DNA from: Aquamicrobium lusatiense
GTDB taxonomy: Bacteria > Pseudomonadota > Alphaproteobacteria > Rhizobiales > Rhizobiaceae
NCBI RefSeq assembly: GCF_014201615.1
Contig: NZ_JACHEU010000001.1
Span: 1,631,631 to 1,695,630 of the forward strand
Reading direction: 5' to 3'
DNA: 64,000 nucleotides
Shown: one piece after another, positions 46,422-57,608 of the stretch
How positions within the stretch are numbered: the stretch's first letter is position 1
Layout: every line of letters begins with the position of its first letter
Position numbers and translations under genes: made by a program
The notes under the pieces: model-generated
The model's input: only the letters and a program-made list of their open reading frames with translations
Database searches by the model: none
What the model was told of the DNA's origin: nothing

Positions 46422-48359
46422 ATGCAGCACGTAACGCCGGAAAATCTCGACGCGGTCGAGGGCGTGCGCGCCTATCTCGCATCGCAGGAAAAGAAATCCC
46501 TGCTGCGCTTCCTGACCTGCGGCTCGGTCGATGACGGCAAGTCCACGCTGATCGGCCGGCTGCTGTCGGACACGAAGCAGATATTCGAGGACCAACTCGC
46601 CACGCTGGAGCAGGATTCGCGCCGGCACGGCACGACGGGCGACGAGATGGACTTCGCCCTGCTCGTCGACGGTCTGGAAGCGGAACGCGAGCAGGGCATC
46701 ACAATCGATGTCGCCTACCGCTTCTTCGCGACGCCGAAACGCAAGTTCATCGTGGCGGACACGCCCGGCCACGAGCAGTACACGCGCAACATGGCGACCG
46801 GCGCTTCCACCTGCGATCTGGCCATCGTGCTGGTCGATGCAAGGCAGGGCGTGCTTCGCCAGACGCGGCGCCACACCGTCATCGCCTCGCTGCTTGGGAT
46901 CCGCCATATCGTGGTGGCTATCAACAAGATCGATCTGGTCGGCTTCGACCAGGGCGTATTCGATCGCATCGTCGCCGACTATCGCGCGTTCGCGGGAACG
47001 CTTGGATTCCGCACCATGGAAGCGATTCCCATTTCCGCGCGCTATGGCGACAATGTCAGCCAGCGATCGGAGCAGCTGGACTGGTATAGCGGCCCCACCC
47101 TTGTGGAGCATCTGGAGACCGTTCCGGTCGATGACGAGGCGGTGGAGCGGCCGTTTCGCCTGCCGGTCCAGTATGTAAACCGCCCAAATCTCGATTTTCG
47201 CGGCTTTGCCGGAACCATAGCCTCCGGCTCGGTTTCGCCGGGCGATGCGGTGGTGGTTGCCAAATCCGGAAGGCAGGCAAAGGTCCGGCGGATCGTTGCG
47301 CAAGGTGGCGACCTTGATCGTGCGGTCGCAGGGCAGGCGGTGACGCTGGTGCTGGATGAGGAGGTCGAGGTTTCGCGCGGCAACGTGCTTGTCGCACCTT
47401 CGGCACGTCCGCAGGTTGCCGACCGGTTTTCGGCCTCGGTCGTCTGGTTCGATGAGAAGGTGCTGAGACCGGGCGCTGGCTATGTTCTGCGCACGGCCAC
47501 CGATCAGGCGAGCGCCACGGTGGACAAGATAAGCCACCGGCTGAACATAAACGACTTTTCCGAGGAAGAGGCGCGCGAACTGGAACTGAACGAGGTTGGT
47601 GACGTCACCATCACGCTGCAGTCGCCGGTGGCCTTCGATGCGTTTGCCGAGAACCGGACAACAGGCGCGTTCATCCTCATCGACCGCATCACGAATGCGA
47701 CGGTTGGTGCCGGTATGATCCGCCAGGCGATCAGGCGGGCGGACAATATCCACTGGCAGTCGCTGGATGTCGGCCGCGATGCGCGTGCCACCCTCAAGCA
47801 TCAGCGTCCCGCCGTGCTGTGGTTTACGGGCTTGTCCGGTTCGGGCAAGTCGACCATCGCCAACCTTCTGGAAAAGAAGCTGCACGCGGCGGGGCGCCAC
47901 ACCTACATCCTCGACGGTGACAATGTTCGCCACGGACTGAACCGGGACCTCGGCTTCACCGAAGCCGATCGCGCGGAGAACATCCGCCGGGTCGCGGAGG
48001 TCGCCAGGCTGATGGCGGATGCCGGATTGATCGTCATCGTTTCCTTCATTTCTCCGTTCCGGTCTGAACGCCTTCTGGCGCGCGAACTGATGACGGAAGG
48101 CGAGTTCATCGAGGTATTCGTTGACACACCTTTCGAGGAATGTGTGCGTCGGGACCCCAAAGGGTTGTATGCTAAGGCGTTGAAAGGCGAGATCGACAAC
48201 TTTACGGGAGTAGACTCGCCTTACGAATCGCCGGAGAACCCCGAGTTACGCCTTCAGACGCTCGGCCGGACGCCGGAAGAGATGGTAGAGGCGGTGGAAC
48301 GGTGGTTGACAGAGCGTGACATTGCCCAGCAGCATTACGAAAGCGGCGGCGGTATCTGA
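46422..48359 (+). CDS. cysNC: Bifunctional sulfate adenylyltransferase subunit 1/APS kinase
   Basis: A 645-residue fusion (NodQ/CysNC type). Residues 38-46 hold the GTPase Walker A SVDDGKST, followed by the switch segment [15 protein letters not shown] and NKIDLVGF; two beta-barrel domains follow. From about residue 466 an APS kinase domain begins with Walker [15 protein letters not shown], then [15 protein letters not shown] and [10 protein letters not shown]. The first part drives sulfate adenylation by GTP hydrolysis; the second phosphorylates APS to PAPS. PAPS serves sulfotransferases or cysteine synthesis. The start directly follows the cysD stop. It overlaps cysQ by 44 nt. Confidence 0.96.
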   Translation: MQHVTPENLDAVEGVRAYLASQEKKSLLRFLTCGSVDDGKSTLIGRLLSDTKQIFEDQLATLEQDSRRHGTTGDEMDFALLVDGLEAEREQGITIDVAYRFFATPKRKFIVADTPGHEQYTRNMATGASTCDLAIVLVDARQGVLRQTRRHTVIASLLGIRHIVVAINKIDLVGFDQGVFDRIVADYRAFAGTLGFRTMEAIPISARYGDNVSQRSEQLDWYSGPTLVEHLETVPVDDEAVERPFRLPVQYVNRPNLDFRGFAGTIASGSVSPGDAVVVAKSGRQAKVRRIVAQGGDLDRAVAGQAVTLVLDEEVEVSRGNVLVAPSARPQVADRFSASVVWFDEKVLRPGAGYVLRTATDQASATVDKISHRLNINDFSEEEARELELNEVGDVTITLQSPVAFDAFAENRTTGAFILIDRITNATVGAGMIRQAIRRADNIHWQSLDVGRDARATLKHQRPAVLWFTGLSGSGKSTIANLLEKKLHAAGRHTYILDGDNVRHGLNRDLGFTEADRAENIRRVAEVARLMADAGLIVIVSFISPFRSERLLARELMTEGEFIEVFVDTPFEECVRRDPKGLYAKALKGEIDNFTGVDSPYESPENPELRLQTLGRTPEEMVEAVERWLTERDIAQQHYESGGGI

Positions 48360-49152
48360 CGATACGCAAGTCCTTGCCTTGTTTGAAACTCTCGCGCTTG
48401 ATGCCGGGCGCGAGATCATGCGGATCTTCGAGGCGGGCTGCTCGGTGGAGGCCAAGGCCGACACCTCTCCCGTGACCGAGGCGGACCGGGCAAGCGAGTG
48501 CATCATACTTGAAGGTCTGCGCGATGCCTTTCCGGACATCGTCTGTGTAGCAGAGGAAGAGGCGTCTGCCGGCGTTCGCCCCGGTGAACTTGGCGAGGCG
48601 TTCTTCCTCGTCGATCCGCTTGACGGAACCAAGGAATTCGTAGCCCGCCGGTCAGATTTCACCGTAAACATTGCCCTGATCCGCAATGGTGCGCCGGAGG
48701 TTGGTGTCGTTTTCGCACCATGCAGCGGCCGTTTTTTTTCCGGGCGACCGGGTCTGGCCGAGACGCTGTGGGTAGGAGATGATTACACTGTTGTGGCGCG
48801 CCAGCGCGTCAGCGTCCGCGAGCCGTCGATGACGCAGACGGTCGTGGCAAGCCGCTCGCACAACACGCTGCAAACGGATGAATACATTATCGGTCTGGGC
48901 GCAGCCGAAATCGTTTCGGTCGGTTCGTCGCTCAAGTTCTGCCTGCTTGCGGCGGGCGAGGCGGATGTTTATCCGCGTTTCAGCCGTACCATGGAATGGG
49001 ATACGGCGGCAGGCGATGCCGTGTTGCGGGCGGCCGGCGGCATGACCAGAACCGTGGATGGCGCGCCGCTTTCATATGGCAAGCGTAACATTGCCGATGA
49101 TGTCGATTTCGCCAATCCGTTCTTCATCGCTCGTGGGGTGGAGCCGGCATAA
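48316..49152 (+). CDS. cysQ: 3'(2'),5'-bisphosphate nucleotidase
   Basis: A 278-residue inositol-monophosphatase-superfamily enzyme that degrades PAP, the by-product of PAPS use, to AMP. Metal-binding motifs are [16 protein letters not shown] and [10 protein letters not shown]. The best start is the GTG at 48316, within the end of cysNC; a TTG at 48322 is possible. The 44-nt overlap means strong translational coupling with cysNC, matching the need to clear PAP whenever PAPS is made. The end of the gene precedes the convergent aminotransferase by 26 bp. Confidence 0.94.
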   Translation: MTLPSSITKAAAVSDDTQVLALFETLALDAGREIMRIFEAGCSVEAKADTSPVTEADRASECIILEGLRDAFPDIVCVAEEEASAGVRPGELGEAFFLVDPLDGTKEFVARRSDFTVNIALIRNGAPEVGVVFAPCSGRFFSGRPGLAETLWVGDDYTVVARQRVSVREPSMTQTVVASRSHNTLQTDEYIIGLGAAEIVSVGSSLKFCLLAAGEADVYPRFSRTMEWDTAAGDAVLRAAGGMTRTVDGAPLSYGKRNIADDVDFANPFFIARGVEPA

Positions 49153-49178
49153 CTTCACGCCGGCCCCCGGTTTCTGGC

Positions 49179-50318
49179 TTATTCTCCGGCTGCGACCGAA
49201 TTCGAGCCTATGTAGTTGCGGATCGTCTCGATGATGCGATCCTGATCGTCTTCCGACAGATAGGGATGCATCGGCAGGCACAGGATGCGCTGCGGCAACT
49301 CTTCCGATACGGCAAGGCCGGTGGGCGTGCGTGGGAAATTGCGGTAGGCAAGCTGCGTGTGGAGAGGCTTCACGTAATAGATGACCGAAGGAATGCCCTT
49401 CTCCTGCAGATGTGCTTTCAGACCGTCGCGCTTCGGCGTTTCGATGGCGTATTGGGCCCAGGCCGAGCGCCCGTTTTCGGGATTGTTGGCGGCCTTGACG
49501 ATGTCGCCGAGCCCCGCGGCATAGCGGGCGGCCACCCGGTGGCGGGCTTCCATTTCGTCTTCGAGAATGGCGAGCTTTTCGATCAGGATCGCGGCCTGAA
49601 TGGTGTCGAGGCGGGAGTTGATGCCGACGACGATGTTGTCGTACTGGGTTTCGCCCTTGCCGTGGAAGGCAAAGGAACGCAGCCTTTCAGCAAGATCGCC
49701 GTCATCGGTGAACATGGCGCCGCCGTCACCGTAGCAGCCCAGCGGCTTGGCCGGATAGAAACTGGTGCCTGCGACATGGCCGAAGGCGCCGCACATCTTG
49801 CCGTCGGCGGAACCGCCGATGGACTGGGCTGCATCCTCGATCACCAGAAGGTTCTCGCGCGCTGCGATCTGCATGAGGGCATCGTAGTCGGCGGCAAGAC
49901 CGAACAGGTCGACCGGAATGATGGCCTTCGGCTGCAGGCGGCCTTCCGCCTTTACCATGTCGATTGCGGCTTCGAGGCTGGCGAGGTCGATGTTGTAGGT
50001 TTTGGGATCGACGTCCACGAATATGGGCTCGGCCTTGGTCAGAGCCACGACCTCTGCCGTGGCGGCGAACGTGAAGCTCGGCACGAAGACGGCGTCTCCG
50101 ATGCCGATGCCGGAGGCGTGGAGCGGCAGCAGCAGGGCGTCGGTGCCGTTGGCGCAGGCCACGACATGCCTGGTGCCGACATATGCGGCAAGCTTCTCTT
50201 CAAGCTCCGTGACTTCCGGTCCCAGAATGTAACGGCCATCGTCAACGACGCGGTCGATGGCGGCTTTGAGCCGGTCGCGGATGCGTTCGCGTTGCGCGTT
50301 GAGATCGATGAACTGCAT
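49179..50318 (-). CDS. DegT sugar aminotransferase, WbpE-like (copy 2)
   Basis: A 379-residue PLP aminotransferase closely related to the one at 35870, sharing the ANGTDAL, VFVPSFTFAATAEVV, VDLFGLAADYDAL, YPAKPLGCYGDGGA and LPMHPYLS segments. The Schiff-base lysine is in SFYPAKPLG and the PLP Asp in VIEDAAQSIGG. The ATG at 50318 (MQFIDLNAQRERI) matches the family start. It is separated from the polysaccharide locus by ppdK and the cys operon. It may supply the WbpE step here or serve another amino-sugar. Neighbours give no further clue. Confidence 0.9.
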   Translation of the reverse strand: MQFIDLNAQRERIRDRLKAAIDRVVDDGRYILGPEVTELEEKLAAYVGTRHVVACANGTDALLLPLHASGIGIGDAVFVPSFTFAATAEVVALTKAEPIFVDVDPKTYNIDLASLEAAIDMVKAEGRLQPKAIIPVDLFGLAADYDALMQIAARENLLVIEDAAQSIGGSADGKMCGAFGHVAGTSFYPAKPLGCYGDGGAMFTDDGDLAERLRSFAFHGKGETQYDNIVVGINSRLDTIQAAILIEKLAILEDEMEARHRVAARYAAGLGDIVKAANNPENGRSAWAQYAIETPKRDGLKAHLQEKGIPSVIYYVKPLHTQLAYRNFPRTPTGLAVSEELPQRILCLPMHPYLSEDDQDRIIETIRNYIGSNSVAAGE

Positions 50319-50459
50319 GACTGCTCCAATGCAAATGCGCTTCAGATGCCGGCCAAGTACCAGACCTGTCCGGCAGGGGAAAGGCGCAGGCGCCAACCTT
50401 CGGTGCGGCCAGATCACATTTCGATGCGCAGGTGCGACGGAGATTTGATGAGTGTGAAG

Positions 50460-51383
50460 TCAGTTCATTTCATGGCGCCACGGCGGATTGGCGCCGGCAC
50501 GCGAAACGGTCACGGCCGCGGCCGACGTGGCAAATTCCAGCGCAGAGCGCAGACCGCTGATGGACAGGCCCGACAGCGCGGACCGGGACAGCATTCCGTG
50601 CTCCGACAGGCAGGCGAGCAAGCCTCCGTTGAAGGTGTCGCCCGCGCCCACCGTGTCCACGACATCGACAGGTGGCGGCAGGATGGTGACCGAGCCAGCG
50701 CGCGAATATCCGGTCGCGCCCCTGGCGCCATGGGTAATGACGATGAGGGCGGGGCCGCGCGTCAGCCAGGCTTCAACGAAATCCTCCGTGGTGCCGGGCT
50801 GCCCGAACCATGCGAGATCCTCGTCCGAGAGCTTCACGATGTCGGCCATCGACATCATCGCTTCGATGCGGGCGAGATGCTTCTCGCGATCTGGAATGAA
50901 CCCCGGCCTGATGTTTGGATCGAGCATCATCACGCGCTTGCCGTGCTCGCGGCGCATGAGCGCTTCATAGGCGCTGCCGGCAGGCTCGGAGATGAGGCTG
51001 ATCGCACCGAACAGCATCGCTTCGACCTCGTTGTCGAGCGCGGGCAGGTCGGCTTCTGTCAGCATGCGGCCGGCCGTGTTCTCGTCATAGAATGTGTAGC
51101 TGGCCTGCCCCCAGTTGAGCTGGACGAAGGCAAGAGTGGTCGGACGCGGTGAAATGTGGAGGTAGCGGCAATCGACTTTGCTGGCTTCCAGTTCCTGCCG
51201 CAGAAGCGTGCCAAACATGTCATGTGAGATGCCGGAAAAGAAGCCGGTGCGTGCACCAAGCCGCCCGAGCGCGATGGCGGTGTTGAACACCGCCCCACCG
51301 GCATAGGGGGCGAAAGCCTGCTCGCCGAGCGTGGAACTGCGCGGCAGCATGTCTATCAGGGCCTCGCCGCAGCAAAGTATCAT
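50460..51383 (-). CDS. PfkB-family sugar kinase, probable fructokinase
   Basis: A 307-residue ribokinase-fold enzyme. It starts MILCCGEALIDMLPRSSTLG and has PYAGGAVFNTAIALGRLGAR (PfkB signature 1), LDPNIRPGF and the ATP-site/catalytic signature DTVGAGDTFNGGLLA. These match bacterial fructokinases. It lies 49 nt downstream of the ROK repressor gene on the same strand and opposite the frcBCA fructose transporter, as a kinase does in the frc loci of rhizobia, so it probably phosphorylates the imported fructose. Substrate assignment rests on context. Confidence 0.9.
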   Translation of the reverse strand: MILCCGEALIDMLPRSSTLGEQAFAPYAGGAVFNTAIALGRLGARTGFFSGISHDMFGTLLRQELEASKVDCRYLHISPRPTTLAFVQLNWGQASYTFYDENTAGRMLTEADLPALDNEVEAMLFGAISLISEPAGSAYEALMRREHGKRVMMLDPNIRPGFIPDREKHLARIEAMMSMADIVKLSDEDLAWFGQPGTTEDFVEAWLTRGPALIVITHGARGATGYSRAGSVTILPPPVDVVDTVGAGDTFNGGLLACLSEHGMLSRSALSGLSISGLRSALEFATSAAAVTVSRAGANPPWRHEMN

Positions 51384-51432
51384 CAGGCGTTCGCTCCGTA
51401 GCTCAATCTGGAGGAATGAAATTGACTGCCGC

Positions 51433-52698
51433 CTACGCCGTTCTGGCGGGAAGGGTCGGGCCGATCAGAAAACGTTCGGAGAGCGGCAGGCTGGCAGCGC
51501 CGAGGGCGCGGGCATGAACGCCGACCGTGCCTTCCTGAATGCGGGGGACGGAAACGCCTTCGGCATCGATGCCCGACATGGCATCGCGAACGGCATCGAC
51601 CAGCCGGGCCCGGACGGAAGCCGGCATCCAGCCATCTATGACCGCGGCCTCAAAGTCGATGATGGCAGTCGATGAGGCGATCGAATAGGCCAGCGCGTTT
51701 GCCGCGTCGAGGATCCACTGATGCACGGTCGGGCCGAGGTCGCCCCATTCTTCCGGGGTCGTCCAGAGATGCGGCGCATCCACGCCATTTGCGTTCAGGC
51801 GCTTTTCCAGAACCGCGATCGAGGCGATGTCGATCAGCTGTGTCGGCTTGTTGCCGTTGCCGGGAATAAGCATCGAGCCAAGGGCGCCGGCATTTCCCGT
51901 CGGCCCGCTGTAGAGCCTGCCGTCGAGCACGATGCCGCCGCCGGCGAAGGCACCGATGTAGAAATAGACGAAATCGCGCAAAGCGCCGGTCTGGCCGAAC
52001 ACCAGTTCGGCGCCGCAGGCAGAGGTGGCGTCATTCTGGAGATAGACGGGAAAATCGCACAGAAGCTGGATTTCGGAGCGCATGTCGCGGTGGCGCCATT
52101 CGTCCATGATCTCGCGCGGCGCACCGGCGGTGTCGGCCCAGCTCCACAGCTCGAAGGGCATTGCTATGCCAAGGCCGGCAATGCGCTTCTGCTGGCCTGC
52201 GCTCAGGGTTGCCCGCAGCTCCTTCATGCCCGACAGCACGAACTCCACCGTTTCGCGCGGAACCGGATAGCGGTAGGAAAGTTGCGACGAGGCGCGCACC
52301 GTTCCCAGAAAATCGATAAGCACGAGATCCGAGCTGCGGCGGCCGATCTTGAGCCCGATGAAGAAGGCGCCGTCTGGGTTGAGCGACATCGGCACGGAGG
52401 GCTGGCCGATCTTGCCGCGCTGAGGGGCCTGCTTCAGGAGCAGCCCGTCGCGCTCCAGTTCGCGCATGATGACCGATACGGTCTGCGCCGACAGGCCGGT
52501 CATCCTTGCGATGTCGGATTTCGACAGGCTGCCATGCAGGCGCACGAGCGACAGCACGAGCCGCTCATTGTGATCGCGCATCCCGCTCTGGTTGGTGCCG
52601 CGGTGGAAACGGCTTTCCGCCGCTTCGGGCGGACCATGTTTCACAGTGCCGGTTTCCACCGTAGCCAGTCTCCCGAAAGTTCCCCTGTCCTTTGGCAA
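51433..52698 (-). CDS. ROK-family transcriptional repressor of the fructose operon
   Basis: A 421-residue regulator. The N-terminal winged helix-turn-helix covers NERLVLSLVRLHGSLSKSDI and ARMTGLSAQTVSVIMREL; the remaining ROK domain carries the sugar-kinase fold with GLGIAMPFELW and GALGSMLIPGNG, but lacks the full zinc-binding CGxxGC block. The TTG at 52698 lacks a ribosome site; a GTG at 52659 behind GGGAGA is a fair alternative, and both precede the conserved RGTNQSGMRDHNERL segment. It is divergent from frcB, with an inverted repeat between the two genes, and is followed by the kinase gene. It probably represses frcBCA in the absence of sugar. Confidence 0.88.
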   Translation of the reverse strand: MPKDRGTFGRLATVETGTVKHGPPEAAESRFHRGTNQSGMRDHNERLVLSLVRLHGSLSKSDIARMTGLSAQTVSVIMRELERDGLLLKQAPQRGKIGQPSVPMSLNPDGAFFIGLKIGRRSSDLVLIDFLGTVRASSQLSYRYPVPRETVEFVLSGMKELRATLSAGQQKRIAGLGIAMPFELWSWADTAGAPREIMDEWRHRDMRSEIQLLCDFPVYLQNDATSACGAELVFGQTGALRDFVYFYIGAFAGGGIVLDGRLYSGPTGNAGALGSMLIPGNGNKPTQLIDIASIAVLEKRLNANGVDAPHLWTTPEEWGDLGPTVHQWILDAANALAYSIASSTAIIDFEAAVIDGWMPASVRARLVDAVRDAMSGIDAEGVSVPRIQEGTVGVHARALGAASLPLSERFLIGPTLPARTA

Positions 52699-52720
52699 GA
52701 ATGTTGGATCGGCGCAATGC

Positions 52721-52756
52721 TGTCAATAATAAATAAGAGTGATTTAATTATTGACA
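52721..52756. promoter_or_regulatory. Inverted-repeat operator candidate for the ROK regulator
   Basis: The arms TGTCAATAATAAAT and ATTTAATTATTGACA form an AT-rich imperfect palindrome in the divergent gap between the regulator and frcB. Such A/T-rich arms resemble NagC/ROK sites. The right arm overlaps the TTGACA box of the frcB promoter. Confidence 0.65.
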
Positions 52757-52779
52757 GGGTGCCGGAACCTGTGTTTGTT
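52751..52779 (+). promoter_or_regulatory. Candidate promoter of frcBCA
   Basis: TTGACA at 52751-52756 is a perfect -35 box. A weak -10 (TTTGTT) lies at 52774 after 17 bp. Binding of a repressor to the overlapping palindrome would block it. Confidence 0.45.
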
Positions 52780-52870
52780 TTTGTCTCAGGGCGCGGCCGG
52801 GAAGGCAGTGCGAGCCCTCGTATCTTGGCCCCGGAACTGGTCCGGAGCCGTCATCATCTGGGAGGATGCA

Positions 52871-53902
52871 ATGAAAATCTCCGCGTTGAAGGCCGCCCTG
52901 TTCTGCGCGACCGCGCTTGGTGCGGCAGCGCTTGCCGCTCCGGCTTCTGCACAGGAAGTGGGCGCATGCCTGATCACCAAGACAGACACCAACCCCTTCT
53001 TCGTGAAAATGAAGGAAGGCGCCGTTGCCAAGGCCAAAGAACTGGGCGTCAACCTGAAGACCTATGCCGGCAAGATCGATGGCGACAGCGAAAGCCAGGT
53101 GGCGGCCATTGAAAGCTGCATCGCCGATGGCGCCAAAGGCATTCTGATTACCGCATCCGACACGGCCGGCATCGTTCCGTCCGTGAAGCAGGCCCGCGAT
53201 GCCGGCATCCTCGTCATCGCGCTGGATACGCCGCTCGAACCTGCGGATGCCGCCGACGCGACCTTTGCCACCGACAATCTGCTCGCGGGCGAACTGGTCG
53301 GCAAATGGGCCGCAGCCACGCTCGGCGACAAGGCGAAGGATGCAAAGATCGCCTTCCTCAACCTGACGCCATCGCAGCCGACCGTCGACGTTCTGCGCGA
53401 TCAGGGATTCATGAAGGGCTTTGGCATCGACACCAAGGACATCAACCGCATCGGTGACGAGGACGATCCGCGCATCGTCGGCCACGATGTGACCAACGGC
53501 AACGAAGAGGGCGGCCGCAAGGCCATGGAAAACCTTCTCCAGAAGGACCCTTCCATCAATGTCGTCCACACCATCAACGAGCCTGCGGCTGCCGGTGCCT
53601 ATGAGGCGCTGAAGGCGGTGGGCATGGAAAAGAACGTGCTGATCGTGTCCATCGATGGCGGCTGCCCGGGTGTGAAGAACGTCGAGGCAGGGGTGATCGG
53701 TGCAACCTCGCAGCAATATCCTCTGCTGATGGCTTCTCTGGGCATCGAGGCCATCAAGAAATTCGCTGACACGGGCGAGAAGCCGCAGGCCACCGAAGGC
53801 AAGGATTTTGTCGACACCGGCGTGGCGCTTGTCACCGCAAAGCCTGCCGAAGGCGTCGATTCGATCGATGTCCAGAAGGGCCTTGAGCTTTGCTGGGGTT
53901 GA
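52871..53902 (+). CDS. frcB: Fructose ABC transporter, periplasmic binding protein FrcB-like
   Basis: A 343-residue periplasmic sugar-binding protein of the ribose/galactose cluster. The signal peptide ([11 protein letters not shown] to APASAQE) is cleaved after ASA. The mature domain begins [20 protein letters not shown], then [20 protein letters not shown] and [20 protein letters not shown], and ends with [19 protein letters not shown]. The ATG at 52871 sits behind a GGAGG site. Gene order with the permease and ATPase and the ROK regulator matches rhizobial frc loci, which import fructose (and related ketoses or pentoses). A 92-bp gap separates it from frcC. Confidence 0.93.
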   Translation: MKISALKAALFCATALGAAALAAPASAQEVGACLITKTDTNPFFVKMKEGAVAKAKELGVNLKTYAGKIDGDSESQVAAIESCIADGAKGILITASDTAGIVPSVKQARDAGILVIALDTPLEPADAADATFATDNLLAGELVGKWAAATLGDKAKDAKIAFLNLTPSQPTVDVLRDQGFMKGFGIDTKDINRIGDEDDPRIVGHDVTNGNEEGGRKAMENLLQKDPSINVVHTINEPAAAGAYEALKAVGMEKNVLIVSIDGGCPGVKNVEAGVIGATSQQYPLLMASLGIEAIKKFADTGEKPQATEGKDFVDTGVALVTAKPAEGVDSIDVQKGLELCWG

Positions 53903-53994
53903 TCCCGGCGCAGGCTTGAGCACACTATTCTGCGGATGCGCGGGATTTCCTGCGCATCCTCCGGGAGCAAGCGCTCGATGGGAGGAGGGCACTT

Positions 53995-55077
53995 ATGAAC
54001 GAAGCTGCTTCAGGCGAAGGGCGAGCGCAGGAGTTCGAAAAGGCTCTGGAAGGCAGCTACAGTTCGGTGGCGCGCTTTGAAGGATACGACCGCACCCCTG
54101 TCGAGAAATTGCAGCACTTCCTGCATTCCAGTCCGGCGGCGGTGCCCCTGATCGTCCTGATTGCTTCGCTTGTCGTGTTCGCGCTGGTGATCGGCGGGCG
54201 CTTCTTCTCGCCGTTTTCCCTGACACTCATTCTGCAGCAGGTGGCGATCGTCGGCATCATCGGGGCGGCCCAGACGCTGGTGATCCTGACGGCAGGCATC
54301 GATCTTTCCGTCGGCGCCATCATGGTGCTGTCGTCGGTGGTCATGGGGCAGTTCACGTTCCGCTACGGGCTGCCCGCGCCTGTTGCGATCCTTTGCGGCT
54401 TCGCCGTCGGCGCCGCCTGCGGCTTCCTCAATGGCTGGCTGGTGGCGCGGCTGAGGCTGCCGCCGTTCATCGTCACGCTCGGCACCTGGCAGATCATTCT
54501 GGCCGCCAACTTCCTCTATTCCGCGAACGAGACGATCCGAGCTCAGGATATCGAGGCCAATGCGCCGCTGCTGCAATGGTTCGGCAACAATATCCGCATC
54601 GGCAATGCCGTCTTCACCTATGGCGTGATTGCCATGGTGGTTCTGGTGCTGGTGCTCTGGTACGTGCTCAACCACACCGCATGGGGGCGGCATGTCTATG
54701 CGGTGGGCGATGACCCCGAGGCCGCCAAGCTTTCGGGCGTCAATGTCAACCGAATGCTGCTTTCGGTCTACACGCTTGCCGGGCTGATCTGCGCGCTTGC
54801 CGGCTGGGCGCTGATTGGACGTCTCGGATCGGTATCGCCCACTTCAGGGCAGTTCGCCAATATCGAATCGATCACGGCCGTGGTGATCGGCGGCATCTCC
54901 CTGTTCGGCGGTCGCGGCTCCATTCTGGGCATGCTGTTCGGGGCGCTGATCGTCGGCGTGTTCTCGCTGGCACTGCGGCTCATCGGCACCGATCCGCAAT
55001 GGACCTATCTGCTCATCGGCGTGCTCATCATCGGTGCCGTAACGGTCGACCAGTGGATCAGGAAGGTGGCAGGCTGA
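53995..55077 (+). CDS. frcC: Fructose ABC transporter permease FrcC-like
   Basis: A 360-residue inner-membrane permease of the RbsC type with about 9-10 helices and a hydrophilic N-terminal stretch of 40 residues. Signature elements include GIIGAAQTLVILTAGIDLSV, the conserved GRHVYAVGDDPEAAKLSG loop that contacts the ATPase, and GRLGSVSPTSGQFANIESIT with AVVIGGISLFGGRGSILG. The gene ends in TGATG, overlapping frcA. It forms the fructose channel together with frcA and frcB. Confidence 0.94.
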   Translation: MNEAASGEGRAQEFEKALEGSYSSVARFEGYDRTPVEKLQHFLHSSPAAVPLIVLIASLVVFALVIGGRFFSPFSLTLILQQVAIVGIIGAAQTLVILTAGIDLSVGAIMVLSSVVMGQFTFRYGLPAPVAILCGFAVGAACGFLNGWLVARLRLPPFIVTLGTWQIILAANFLYSANETIRAQDIEANAPLLQWFGNNIRIGNAVFTYGVIAMVVLVLVLWYVLNHTAWGRHVYAVGDDPEAAKLSGVNVNRMLLSVYTLAGLICALAGWALIGRLGSVSPTSGQFANIESITAVVIGGISLFGGRGSILGMLFGALIVGVFSLALRLIGTDPQWTYLLIGVLIIGAVTVDQWIRKVAG

Positions 55078-55859
55078 TGCAGCGCGAACCCATTCTCACC
55101 GCACGCGGTCTGGTCAAGCGCTATGGCCGCGTCACAGCCCTCGATTCAGCCGATTTCGATCTCTATCCGGGCGAGATACTGGCGGTGATCGGGGACAATG
55201 GCGCGGGAAAATCATCGCTGATCAAGGCGCTTTCCGGCGCTATGACGCCCGACGAGGGCGAGATCAGGCTGGAGGGAAAGCCGGTTTCCTTCCGCTCGCC
55301 GATGGAGGCGCGCGAGGCCGGCATCGAGACCGTCTACCAGAACCTTGCGTTGTCGCCGGCGCTGTCGATCGCCGACAACATGTTCCTTGGCCGCGAGATC
55401 AGGCGACAGGGGCCGCTTGGCCGCTGGCTGCGCATGCTGGACCGGCCTGCCATGGAAAAGCGCGCCCGCGACATGCTTTCCGAACTCGGGCTGATGACCA
55501 TCCAGAATATCGGGCAGGCGGTTGAAACCCTGTCCGGCGGCCAGCGTCAGGGTGTTGCGGTGGCGCGCGCCGCTGCCTTCGGCTCACGGGTGGTGATCAT
55601 GGACGAACCGACGGCAGCGCTCGGCGTCAAGGAATCGCGGCGCGTGCTGGAACTGATCCTCGACGTGAAGAAGCGCGGCCTGCCGATCGTGCTGATTTCC
55701 CACAACATGCCGCATGTTTTCGAGGTCGCCGATCGTATCCATATTCACAGGCTGGGGCGGAGGCTCACCGTCATCGATCCGAAGGACTACACCATGTCGG
55801 ATGCGGTGGCATTCATGACCGGGGCAAAGACGCCGCCGGAGGCTGCCGTCGCAGCCTGA
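55077..55859 (+). CDS. frcA: Fructose ABC transporter ATPase FrcA-like
   Basis: A 260-residue single-domain sugar ABC ATPase (RbsA-related but with one domain). Walker A is GDNGAGKSS, the signature LSGGQRQGVAVARAAAFG, Walker B VVIMDEPTAALG and the switch His in ISHNMPHV. It starts at an ATG that overlaps the frcC stop. Shorter than RbsA (about 500 residues) because it lacks the second, degenerate domain, as in FrcA. A strong hairpin follows. Confidence 0.94.
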   Translation: MQREPILTARGLVKRYGRVTALDSADFDLYPGEILAVIGDNGAGKSSLIKALSGAMTPDEGEIRLEGKPVSFRSPMEAREAGIETVYQNLALSPALSIADNMFLGREIRRQGPLGRWLRMLDRPAMEKRARDMLSELGLMTIQNIGQAVETLSGGQRQGVAVARAAAFGSRVVIMDEPTAALGVKESRRVLELILDVKKRGLPIVLISHNMPHVFEVADRIHIHRLGRRLTVIDPKDYTMSDAVAFMTGAKTPPEAAVAA

Positions 55860-55888
55860 TCCTGTGCCATCTTCACGGACGCTGCCTG

Positions 55889-57602
<1,714 letters not shown>

Positions 57603-57608
57603 GGCCCC

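Noticed and set aside
46179-47933. 584-codon open frame on the minus strand opposite cysNC
   Set aside because: Antisense shadow; cysNC has all expected GTPase and kinase motifs.
49266-51152. 628-codon open frame on the plus strand across an aminotransferase, a gap and a kinase gene
   Set aside because: It crosses two convincing minus-strand genes and has no motif.
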